Shown here: piece by piece, positions 18,314-25,098 of the stretch | Layout of the letters: every line of letters begins with the position of its first letter | How positions within the stretch are numbered: position 1 is the first letter of the stretch | Source of the DNA: an uncultured Clostridia bacterium | Lineage (GTDB): Bacteria > Bacillota > Clostridia > Christensenellales > Pumilibacteraceae | NCBI GenBank assembly: GCA_947089425.1 | Contig: CAMUKG010000001.1 | Coordinates: 124,001 to 188,000 of the forward strand | Length of the DNA stretch: 64,000 bases | Direction of reading: 5' to 3' | The notes under the pieces: model-generated | What the model saw: the letters and a program-made list of their open reading frames with translations, nothing else | Databases searched by the model: none | What the model was told of the DNA's origin: nothing | Translations under genes and position numbers: made by a program

Positions 18314-18387
18314 TGGAGGCACCACCCGGACTTGAACCGGGGGTAAAGGCTTTGCAGGCCTCTGCCTTACCACTTGGCTATGGTGCC
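18314..18387 (-). tRNA. tRNA-Cys (anticodon GCA)
   Basis: Acceptor GGCACCA/TGGTGCC is perfect; the anticodon stem GGCCT/AGCC region encloses the TGCAAA loop giving GCA; T arm CCCGGTTCAAGTCCGGG. Discriminator T (U) and encoded CCA. The U73 discriminator is the identity element of tRNA-Cys. Confidence 0.95.
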
Positions 18388-18436
18388 GTACTATCATATA
18401 ATATGCGTTACGACCCTGAGCCGTTACCGAATATTT

Positions 18437-18511
18437 TGGAGCGGAAGACGAGATTCGAACTCGCGACATTTGCCTTGGCAAGGCAACGCTCTACCACTGA
18501 GCCACTTCCGC
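18437..18511 (-). tRNA. tRNA-Gly (anticodon GCC)
   Basis: Acceptor GCGGAAG/CTTCCGC is perfect; D arm GTGGCTCAGTGGTAGAGC; anticodon loop CTTGCCAAG gives GCC; T arm GCGAGTTCGAATCTCGT. Encoded CCA. Confidence 0.95.
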
Positions 18512-18512
18512 A

Positions 18513-18588
18513 TGGTGGGAGCTACAGGGCTCGAACCTGTGACCCTCTGCTTGTAAGGCAGATGCTCTCCCAACTGAGCTAAGCTCCC
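18513..18588 (-). tRNA. tRNA-Val (anticodon TAC)
   Basis: Acceptor GGGAGCT/AGCTCCC is perfect; D arm TAGCTCAGTTGGGAGAGCA; anticodon stem-loop CTGCCTTACAAGCAG gives TAC; T arm ACAGGTTCGAGCCCTGT; discriminator A with encoded CCA. First gene of the minus-strand cluster, one base from tRNA-Gly. Confidence 0.95.
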
Positions 18589-18607
18589 ATGTCCCACATG
18601 CTTATAT

Positions 18608-18636
18608 ACTATATCAAAAATTTTCATAAAAAGCAA
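18608..18636 (-). promoter_or_regulatory. promoter of the tRNA cluster
   Basis: On the minus strand: -35 TTGCTT (18636-18631), 17-bp spacer, -10 TATAGT (18613-18608), about 20 bp before tRNA-Val. Confidence 0.7.
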
Positions 18637-18742
18637 GGGATTTTAACAACCTTTTTCAAATTTTTTTCTTTTTAGCCGACATTTATTTACAGATTTTGCA
18701 CGCTTAAAAACGAAAGCACTGCATAAAATAAGGAAGAGGATA

Positions 18743-19504
18743 ATGATAAAAATGTTTCAATTCGGTTTTAGTGTGGCAAACGAACATGAAAATTGGTTCA
18801 GAACAATGGAGGAAGTTTTCGCCATTAAAGTGAAAAAGGCGGGCGGAATTTATGCCGACGTTAAAAACGAGCACCGCACGACGGTAAGCGTGGCGGGGGA
18901 GCCAAACAGCAAAGCGGCTCTTATGAAGGAACTAGAAGGTTGTTTTACCGATATGTTCGCAACAGTGGTAAAATACGATTACCTTAAAACGAAAATCAAA
19001 TTACCGCTCGAACGCAATTCGTATAATTTGCTTTTGCACACCCTCGTAGCTTTCGACCGAGAAAACGAAAGAGAGCTAATCGAAAACGAACTTATTATGC
19101 GCGACGGGCTTGCGCTTGACGGCATATTTTATTTTAAACTTGGCGAGCTTCGCGCGCGGTGGAACGAAATCGCCGAGCTCGCTATGGCAAACGCGTCTTA
19201 CCTAATCGACGAAGACACTTTAAACGAACTAATCAGATTTTTAATAAGCGCGGTAAATCCTAAAATTATGAAGCTCGAAGTCAGCCAACAGGACAACCGT
19301 TATAACGTTAGCGCCCATTTGCCCGAAAGCGAATTCGAATATAACATTATAGGCACCGAGCAACTTTTGCTATATTTAATAGATATTGCGCCGCTCGAAC
19401 TTAAACTACACGGGAATTTCACCGACAAACGGTTATACGACAAACTCATTCACATATTCGACGCAAAACGCGTCGATAATTGCGAAGCAAATAACAGGAG
19501 ATAA
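18743..19504 (+). CDS. ytxC: YtxC-like putative sporulation protein
   Basis: 253 residues, soluble, no signal peptide. The best match by eye is the sporulation protein YtxC family: the stretch around residues 125-175 has the pattern L-x-L-D-G-x-x-x-F-x-L-x-E-L-x-x-x-W-x-E-I and then an E/D-rich helix followed by FLISAVNPKI, in the place of the family's 'FRLKDY ... FVxxQxPK' core. The ATG follows AGGAAGAGG. It stands alone between the tRNA cluster and yajC. YtxC has been tied to endospore formers by occurrence; its biochemical role is unknown. Confidence 0.65.
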   Translation: MIKMFQFGFSVANEHENWFRTMEEVFAIKVKKAGGIYADVKNEHRTTVSVAGEPNSKAALMKELEGCFTDMFATVVKYDYLKTKIKLPLERNSYNLLLHTLVAFDRENERELIENELIMRDGLALDGIFYFKLGELRARWNEIAELAMANASYLIDEDTLNELIRFLISAVNPKIMKLEVSQQDNRYNVSAHLPESEFEYNIIGTEQLLLYLIDIAPLELKLHGNFTDKRLYDKLIHIFDAKRVDNCEANNRR

Positions 19505-19588
19505 AAAAAACCTTTTAAAATCGCTTGCTTTAATTTGTAAATTATGTTACAGTTAGTGTATAGAGTTTTTAGGAGTTATTTTTTAAAC

Positions 19589-20143
19589 ATGTTGAATTTG
19601 CTTGCTATTGAAGGACAGACGGTTATTATGCTCGTTCTGTTGGCTGTTATGGTGGTGGTGCTCATAGTGCTTCCCATGTTCACCAACAAGCGTAGAAACA
19701 AAGCAATTAACGATTTACATTCGTCTTTGCGTCCCGGCGATGTTGTGAAGACCGTAGGCGGCATTGTGGGAACAATAACCGAAATACGCGAAATAAGTCC
19801 CGTAGATAAAGAAATGGTGGTTGAAACGGGCGTAGGCGACCGTAAATCGACTATGGTGTTCGACGTTCAAGCCGTTTACCAAGTGCTTAGCAAGGTGGAT
19901 GCTCCCGTAGAACCCGCACCCAGCGAGGAAAAGCCCGCAGAAGCTACCGAAAACGTAGCACCCGCGACGGATTCGTTTGCCGATAAACCTTCGGAAGAGG
20001 TTTTCGAAACAAGCGCCGAAGCTCCCGTAGAAGAAAAGACGGAAACGCAAGAAGAGCAAGCGGAAGTGCCGGACGCAACCGCGCAACCCGAAGAAAATTC
20101 CGAACCCAAAGCTAAAAAGTCGAGAGCCAAAGCTAAAGCATAA
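19589..20143 (+). CDS. yajC: preprotein translocase subunit YajC
   Basis: 184 residues from ATG 19589; an in-frame ATG at 19544 lacks a ribosome site, whereas AGGAG (19571-19575) precedes 19589. A single membrane helix (about 11-31) is followed by the basic NKRRNK and the YajC core L-R-P-G-D-x-V-x-T-V-G-G-I-V-G-T-I-T at about 45-62. Residues of about 105-184 are an acidic, Pro/Ala/Glu-rich tail with a basic KAKKSRAKAKA end, longer than in E. coli YajC. YajC associates with SecDF at the translocon; secD and secF lie 2.2 kb downstream. Confidence 0.9.
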   Translation: MLNLLAIEGQTVIMLVLLAVMVVVLIVLPMFTNKRRNKAINDLHSSLRPGDVVKTVGGIVGTITEIREISPVDKEMVVETGVGDRKSTMVFDVQAVYQVLSKVDAPVEPAPSEEKPAEATENVAPATDSFADKPSEEVFETSAEAPVEEKTETQEEQAEVPDATAQPEENSEPKAKKSRAKAKA

Positions 20144-20172
20144 ACGATTAAAAGACAAGCAGTAATAAACGC

Positions 20173-20218
20173 AAAAACCTTCGCATATTAATAAGTATCT
20201 GTATGCGGAGGTTTTTTT
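20173..20218 (+). terminator. terminator after yajC whose stem contains the next gene's SD
   Basis: AAAAACCTTCGCATA (20173-20187) pairs with TATGCGGAGGTTTTT (20202-20216), fifteen pairs with one wobble, ending in a T7 run. The GGAGG that serves the ATG at 20219 is inside the 3' arm. Confidence 0.8.
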
Positions 20219-20608
20219 ATGGAACATGAATTAAAGAAAAGCACGACTGTATTCGAAATAATCAAAGCTTTGATTATAGCCGTCATACTGTCGTTGGTGT
20301 TGGTTTTGGTGGCGGCGCTCGTCGTTAAGTTGTTTAACATTTCCGACAGTGTAATTCCAATTTTGAACCAAGTTATTAAAGGCGTAAGTATTCTTATCGG
20401 CTGCTTAATAGCTTTAAAGAGCCGTCCCGGCTGCTGGCTTCGCGGAATTATTATCGGCATACTCTATATTGCTCTCGCGTTCGTTATCTTTTCTTTACTC
20501 GACGGCGAATTCGTTTTCGGGTTGGGAATTTTAAACGACGTCGCTTTGGGAAGCGTAACGGGTATGGTGAGCGGAATTTTGGCGGGATTGAAAAAGCCGC
20601 GCAACTAA
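20219..20608 (+). CDS. TIGR04086-like small membrane protein
   Basis: 129 residues with four hydrophobic helices (about 17-37, 44-60, 72-90, 98-125) and short Gly-rich turns (GCLIA, GSVTGMVSGILAG). Size, topology and place between yajC and the SCIFF genes fit the TIGR04086 family of Clostridia. The function is unknown; co-occurrence with yajC-secDF suggests a membrane or secretion role. Its SD is the 3' arm of the yajC terminator hairpin. Confidence 0.7.
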   Translation: MEHELKKSTTVFEIIKALIIAVILSLVLVLVAALVVKLFNISDSVIPILNQVIKGVSILIGCLIALKSRPGCWLRGIIIGILYIALAFVIFSLLDGEFVFGLGILNDVALGSVTGMVSGILAGLKKPRN

Positions 20609-20632
20609 CGCGAAGTAAAAGCGTTTTAATTT
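20607..20632 (+). terminator. weak terminator-like hairpin
   Basis: AACGC (20607-20611) pairs with GCGTT (20621-20625), followed by TTAATTTAATT. Only five pairs. Confidence 0.4.
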
Positions 20633-20653
20633 AATTCAATATAACGAAATCAC

Positions 20654-20682
20654 TTGATTTTATTGCAAATTTTAGGTATAAT
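20654..20682 (+). promoter_or_regulatory. promoter of the SCIFF operon
   Basis: -35 TTGATT (20654-20659), 17-bp spacer, -10 TATAAT (20677-20682), about 36 bp before the SCIFF start. Confidence 0.65.
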
Positions 20683-20718
20683 CAAATGGTAAGATTTTAA
20701 TCGGAGGTTATATTTAGA

Positions 20719-20886
20719 ATGAAGCACATAAAAGTTATTGCCGAAAAGACGGTTGAATGCGGTAGCGGCACGGGTTGCGGTGAATGTCAAGCAAGCTGTC
20801 AATCCGCTTGCAAAACGAGTTGCACGGTTGGCAATCAGTCTTGCGAAAGAAAAATAGACAGAATTCGTAAAGAGGACAATAAGTAA
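20719..20886 (+). CDS. scfA: SCIFF peptide precursor (six-cysteine RiPP)
   Basis: 55-residue peptide, too short for routine ORF calling but unmistakable: it opens MKHIKVIAEKT and has the SCIFF core with CGECQASCQSACKTSC followed by TVGNQSCE. Cysteines are at 14, 20, 23, 27, 31, 35 and 42, i.e. the family's six plus Cys14. GGAGG lies 11 bases before the ATG. SCIFF peptides are near-universal in Clostridia and are modified by a dedicated radical SAM enzyme that makes a Cys-to-Thr thioether in the CKTSCT region (known from family members). The maturase follows 37 bases downstream. Biological function of the mature peptide is not known. Confidence 0.95.
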   Translation: MKHIKVIAEKTVECGSGTGCGECQASCQSACKTSCTVGNQSCERKIDRIRKEDNK

Positions 20887-20923
20887 AGCTCTCTCAAGTT
20901 TTGCTTTAAAGTGTATACATAGG

Positions 20924-22264
20924 ATGGTTCACACCTTTTCTTGTTTGGGGCATGACTTTTTGCTCGACGTCGAAAGCGGCACGCTTTGCCGCATAGACGC
21001 AAACATGCGAAAATTTATCGATTCGATTAACTCTCCGAGCGGCGAAATCGGCTCAGGAGAGTTTTCGCGTTTGCGGAAACTTTTTCCCGAAGAAGCCGAA
21101 GAAGTTTCCGCTCTTATAAAAAAAGGAATGCTTTTTACTAAGGCAAGCGATTTTGTTCCGCCAAAGCCCGACGGCACAATCAAATCGATGTGCTTAAACG
21201 TTTGCCATAACTGCAATCTCGCTTGCGCGTACTGTTTTGCCGACGAGGGAAAGTATTCGGGGCAAAAGGCAAGCATGACTTCCGAAACGGCGTGTCGCGC
21301 TCTCGACTTTCTTGTGGAAAAAAGCGGCACACGAAGAAACCTCGAAGTAGACTTTTTCGGCGGCGAGCCTCTAATGAATATGAAAACCGTGTATGCGGCG
21401 GTCGAGCACGGCAGAGAGCTCGAAAAATCGCACGGCAAAAATTTCAGATTTACCATAACCACGAACGCGCTCGGACTAAACGACGAAATTTCGGATTTTC
21501 TCGACAGAGAAATGTATAACGTGGTTCTCAGTATAGACGGACGAAAAAACGTCCATAATCAAGTGAGGAAGACGCAAGGCGGAAAAGATTCGTTTGACGC
21601 GGTTTTGAAAAACGCTTTGGCGTTTAGGCGCAAAAGAGAAGACAGGCAATATTACGTGCGCGGAACGTTCACGGCGCTCAACAAAGATTTTGCCGCCGAC
21701 GCGCTTGCTCTTGCCGACTACGGCTTCGACAAGCTTTCGCTCGAGCCTGTGGTGTTGCCCGATTCTCATCCGCTTGCGCTAAAAGATTCCGACCTACCCG
21801 AACTGTTCGCACAATACGAGACGCTTGCGGAAGAATATGTTAAGCGTCGCAAAAATCCCGATACGTGGTTCAGCTTTTTTCACTTTATCGTTGACCTGAA
21901 AAATTCGCCGTGCCTTAGTAAGCGCTATTCGAGTTGCGGCGCGGGTACCGAATATGTGGCGGTGACTCCTTCGGGCGACGTTTATCCTTGCCATCAATTT
22001 GTTGGCAACGCCGCGTATAAAATGGGGAATATCGAAAACGGCGAAATAGACGCCGCGCTTTACGAAAAGTTTTGCGCGAATAATCTTGCTTATAAGCCGA
22101 TTTGCCGCGACTGTTGGGCAAAATATCATTGCAGCGGCGGTTGCGCCGCCAACGCCGTAAACTTTAACGGTAGCATAACATCGCCGTATAAAACGGCGTG
22201 CGCGCTCATGCAAAAGCGGCTCGAATGCGCGTTAGCGGTGTATTGTTTGGAAAACGAAGAGTAA
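20924..22264 (+). CDS. scfB: SCIFF radical SAM maturase
   Basis: 446 residues. N-terminal RiPP-recognition-like region (about 1-80: MVHTF..., LDVESGTLCRID), then the radical SAM core with the cluster motif C97-x3-C101-x2-C104, preceded by two extra cysteines (Cys90, Cys94). The GGEPL motif is at about 146-150. The C-terminal SPASM domain (about 325-430) has Cys-rich segments CGAGTEYVAVTPSG.., CHQFVG, CRDCWAKYHCSGGC, for auxiliary 4Fe-4S clusters. It lies directly after the SCIFF peptide gene and installs the thioether crosslink. The ribosome site is weak (AGGATG), suggesting coupling to the peptide gene or low synthesis relative to it. Confidence 0.93.
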   Translation: MVHTFSCLGHDFLLDVESGTLCRIDANMRKFIDSINSPSGEIGSGEFSRLRKLFPEEAEEVSALIKKGMLFTKASDFVPPKPDGTIKSMCLNVCHNCNLACAYCFADEGKYSGQKASMTSETACRALDFLVEKSGTRRNLEVDFFGGEPLMNMKTVYAAVEHGRELEKSHGKNFRFTITTNALGLNDEISDFLDREMYNVVLSIDGRKNVHNQVRKTQGGKDSFDAVLKNALAFRRKREDRQYYVRGTFTALNKDFAADALALADYGFDKLSLEPVVLPDSHPLALKDSDLPELFAQYETLAEEYVKRRKNPDTWFSFFHFIVDLKNSPCLSKRYSSCGAGTEYVAVTPSGDVYPCHQFVGNAAYKMGNIENGEIDAALYEKFCANNLAYKPICRDCWAKYHCSGGCAANAVNFNGSITSPYKTACALMQKRLECALAVYCLENEE

Positions 22265-22300
22265 TCGGGTATCTTTTTTCCAACTAACGCTAATATTTAT

Positions 22301-22330
22301 TTGACTAATCTTTCCATTTTGTTATATAAT
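22301..22330 (+). promoter_or_regulatory. promoter of secDF
   Basis: -35 TTGACT (22301-22306), 18-bp spacer, -10 TATAAT (22325-22330), 27 bp before secD. Confidence 0.7.
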
Positions 22331-22357
22331 AGTTTTATTGTATGCAGGAGGCTCTAA

Positions 22358-23722
22358 ATGAAGAAAAAATCGTCAATCATAAAATTATCTATAATTGGCG
22401 TTCTTACGATAATCGGTTTAATCATGTCCTTTTGCACGTTTAATTTCGGACTCACCACGTTCAAGTCGTTCGGTAGCGCTATAAAGCTCGGACTCGACCT
22501 AAAAGGCGGCGTGTACGCGGTATACGAAATGGACGGCTCCGAAGACACAACAAATCTTTCCTCGCGTATGGCAGGCACGCGAACGCGCCTTGAAAATATG
22601 CTCACGAGCAAAGGTTACACCGAAGCGACCGTAGTGCGCGAGGGCAGCACACGTCTTAGAGTGGAAGTGCCCGACGTGGACGACCCCGGAAACATTTTCG
22701 ACATTATAGGCAAACCCGCTGAACTCAGTTTTGTGCTTGACAGCACGGGCGAAATAGTTTTAACGGGTAAAAACGTTTTAAGTGCGGAAGCGACCTACGA
22801 TAACGGCGAGCCCGTTGTTGCATTATCGCTCGACAGTGCAGGCACCGAAGCTTTCGCAAAAGCCACGAGCGAAAACATAGGACAAACTATGTCGATTAAA
22901 TCGACTGTGGACGGCGACGAAACGACAATATCTTCTCCGAAAATCAATTCGGCGATTACCAACGGCAGAGCGGTTATAAACGGTATGGGAAGCATAGAAG
23001 CGGCTCAAACGCTTGCCGACCAAATCACTTCGGGTCAATTTGAAGTTAAACTTTCTCTTTTGGAAAGTAGCACGATTTCGCCCACGCTCGGAGAAAAAGC
23101 TCTCTTGTGCGGTATTATAGCGGGTGTGGTAGGTCTTGCTCTCGTTATGGCTTTCCTTATAGTTCGATATCGCATGCTCGGCGTAGTTGCCTCGATTGCG
23201 TTGCTTCTCTATGCCGACCTAATGCTTTTGTTCCTTGCGATTCTTCCTTGGGTACAGCTCACGCTTCCCGGCATTGCGGGTATAATACTTAGCATAGGTA
23301 TGGCGGTAGACGCTAACGTAATTATTTATGAACGCATAAAAGACGAATTCCGCAACGGCAAATCGATGCTCGCTTCATCGCATGCGGGCTTTAAGAAAGC
23401 AACCAAAGCTATTATAGATAGTAACGTTACCACGATAATAGCCGCCGTAGTGCTTCTTATATTCGGAACAGGCTCTATTCAAGGCTTTGCAATAGCGTTG
23501 CTTGTGGGTATTATACTGTCGCTGTTCACGTCTATGCTTGTTACGAGAAAACTCGTGAAATACTTTATCGCGATTATGCCCGACAAGCCTTCGTGGTTCA
23601 GCCTTACTCGTAGCAAAGACTATGAAAATTTAAAAGCTTCGGAATCGGTCGACCCCGAAGAGGTTAAAACAAAAGAAGAAAAAACCACGCTTGAAGGGGA
23701 GGTGGCTCATGAAAATATCTAA
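22358..23722 (+). CDS. secD: protein translocase subunit SecD
   Basis: 454 residues. Helix 1 (about 9-29) is followed by LGLDLKGGVYAVYEM (D1 motif, about 43-58), a periplasm-side domain (about 60-240), and five helices from about 250 with the D5/D6 type motifs GMAVDANVIIYERIKDE and the later TTIIAAVVLLIFGTG. SecD with SecF uses the proton or sodium gradient to pull secreted proteins through SecYEG. AGGAGG precedes the ATG. The gene overlaps secF by 14 bases. Confidence 0.95.
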   Translation: MKKKSSIIKLSIIGVLTIIGLIMSFCTFNFGLTTFKSFGSAIKLGLDLKGGVYAVYEMDGSEDTTNLSSRMAGTRTRLENMLTSKGYTEATVVREGSTRLRVEVPDVDDPGNIFDIIGKPAELSFVLDSTGEIVLTGKNVLSAEATYDNGEPVVALSLDSAGTEAFAKATSENIGQTMSIKSTVDGDETTISSPKINSAITNGRAVINGMGSIEAAQTLADQITSGQFEVKLSLLESSTISPTLGEKALLCGIIAGVVGLALVMAFLIVRYRMLGVVASIALLLYADLMLLFLAILPWVQLTLPGIAGIILSIGMAVDANVIIYERIKDEFRNGKSMLASSHAGFKKATKAIIDSNVTTIIAAVVLLIFGTGSIQGFAIALLVGIILSLFTSMLVTRKLVKYFIAIMPDKPSWFSLTRSKDYENLKASESVDPEEVKTKEEKTTLEGEVAHENI

Positions 23723-25025
23723 CCTTATGAACCGCGATTTCAAGCTTGTGGAAAAGAAAAAGATATGGTTTATAATTCCCGCCTGTATTATTGCGTTAGC
23801 AATAGTGATGATGATTGTTTTCGGTTGCGTAACGGGCGAACCGCTCAATCTCGGCATGGATTTTCAAGGCGGGTACACCGTTAACGTAAAACTTTCCACA
23901 AAACTTACGAGCGCCACGTCGGCGTCGTATCAAGCGGAAATCAAAAACGTTATCGAAAGCCTTACCGACGAAAACGGCAACAATTACAATGTTAAAGTTT
24001 CGTCTATGCAAGAACAAGGTTCGGGCGAATCGGCTTCCGTCTATGTTCGTTACAAAGCGCCTCACGGCGTTAGCGACGCAGTAATGGAAGACGAAATCAA
24101 CCCCGCCATTCAATCGGCGTTGCAAGACAAAATCTTTAAAATCGTTCCCACTATTACTTGGAACGACGACACGACTTGCACGGTAAACTATCAAAATTTT
24201 GCGCTTGTCGATTCTACGTTCGAAGAGCTTAAAACAAACATACAGTCTTTGGCTTCCGATACGAGCGCGACCGTTTCAAGCGTCGAACAAGTATCAACCG
24301 ACAGTCAAGAAGCGGGCGTTAAAGCAATAACTATTAAGCTTGCGGCAAACAGCGAAGCTTTTAAAAACGCGCTTATAGACACCGTTTCGATTAACGATAA
24401 ATATTCGGGACAGGCTGTTAAAGGCGACATAATAAGCGCAACCGTAAGCTCCGAGCTTTTAATCAACGCTTTGCTTGCAATAAGCCTTGCCATCGTTTTA
24501 ATGCTCGTGTATATCGCGTTCAGATTCGAAGTGTCGAGCGGTGTTGCCGCCATTGTGGCTTTGTTGCACGATATTCTCACTATGTTCTCGTTTATGGCGA
24601 TTTTCCGAGTAGAAATAAACAGCACGTTTATTGCGGCATTGATTACCATTCTCGGTTATTCGATAAACAACACGATAATAGTGTTCGACCGCATACGTGA
24701 AAACACTAAGTCGGTATTCCACAAAAACAGCACCGCCACGCTCATTGCCAACGAGTCAATTAAAGACACTTTGGTGCGTTCGATAAATACTTCGCTCACA
24801 ACTTTAATAACCATTGCTATGGTTGCTATTATGGGCGCGGCGTTCCAAACGTTCTCGCTTTCGGTGTTTGCTCTTCCTATAATAGTAGGCTTGCTTGCTG
24901 GTACGTTCTCGTCTATATTTATTTCACCTTCTATTTGGGCAATGTGGAAAGACCGCAAGAAAAAGTTGCCTAAGGCCGATAAAAAAGAGAAAAACCTCAA
25001 AGAAAACGAGACGGCTTTGGCATAA
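23709..25025 (+). CDS. secF: protein translocase subunit SecF
   Basis: 438 residues from ATG 23709, preferred over an upstream in-frame start because GGGGAGG lies just before it. Helix 1 (about 16-38), LGMDFQGGYTV (D1-like, about 46-56), an exported domain that is larger than in short SecF proteins (about 60-240), then five helices with ILGYSINNTIIVFDRIREN (about 310-328) and SINTSLTTLITI. It pairs with SecD. A terminator follows at 25048. Confidence 0.94.
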   Translation: MKISNLMNRDFKLVEKKKIWFIIPACIIALAIVMMIVFGCVTGEPLNLGMDFQGGYTVNVKLSTKLTSATSASYQAEIKNVIESLTDENGNNYNVKVSSMQEQGSGESASVYVRYKAPHGVSDAVMEDEINPAIQSALQDKIFKIVPTITWNDDTTCTVNYQNFALVDSTFEELKTNIQSLASDTSATVSSVEQVSTDSQEAGVKAITIKLAANSEAFKNALIDTVSINDKYSGQAVKGDIISATVSSELLINALLAISLAIVLMLVYIAFRFEVSSGVAAIVALLHDILTMFSFMAIFRVEINSTFIAALITILGYSINNTIIVFDRIRENTKSVFHKNSTATLIANESIKDTLVRSINTSLTTLITIAMVAIMGAAFQTFSLSVFALPIIVGLLAGTFSSIFISPSIWAMWKDRKKKLPKADKKEKNLKENETALA

Positions 25026-25047
25026 TACAACTATAATCGATTTTAAT

Positions 25048-25085
25048 AAATAAGCCTTCACAGTTTTTTTGAGGGCTTATTTTTA
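25048..25085 (+). terminator. terminator after secF
   Basis: AAATAAGCC (25048-25056) pairs with GGCTTATTT (25074-25082); the T run continues to 25085, immediately ahead of the recJ ribosome site. Confidence 0.8.
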
Positions 25086-25098
25086 TAAGGAAAAAACA

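Noticed and set aside
18140..18640. Three or four protein-like frames over the tRNA cluster
   Set aside because: They overlap four complete cloverleaf tRNAs on the minus strand and carry only tRNA-derived residues.
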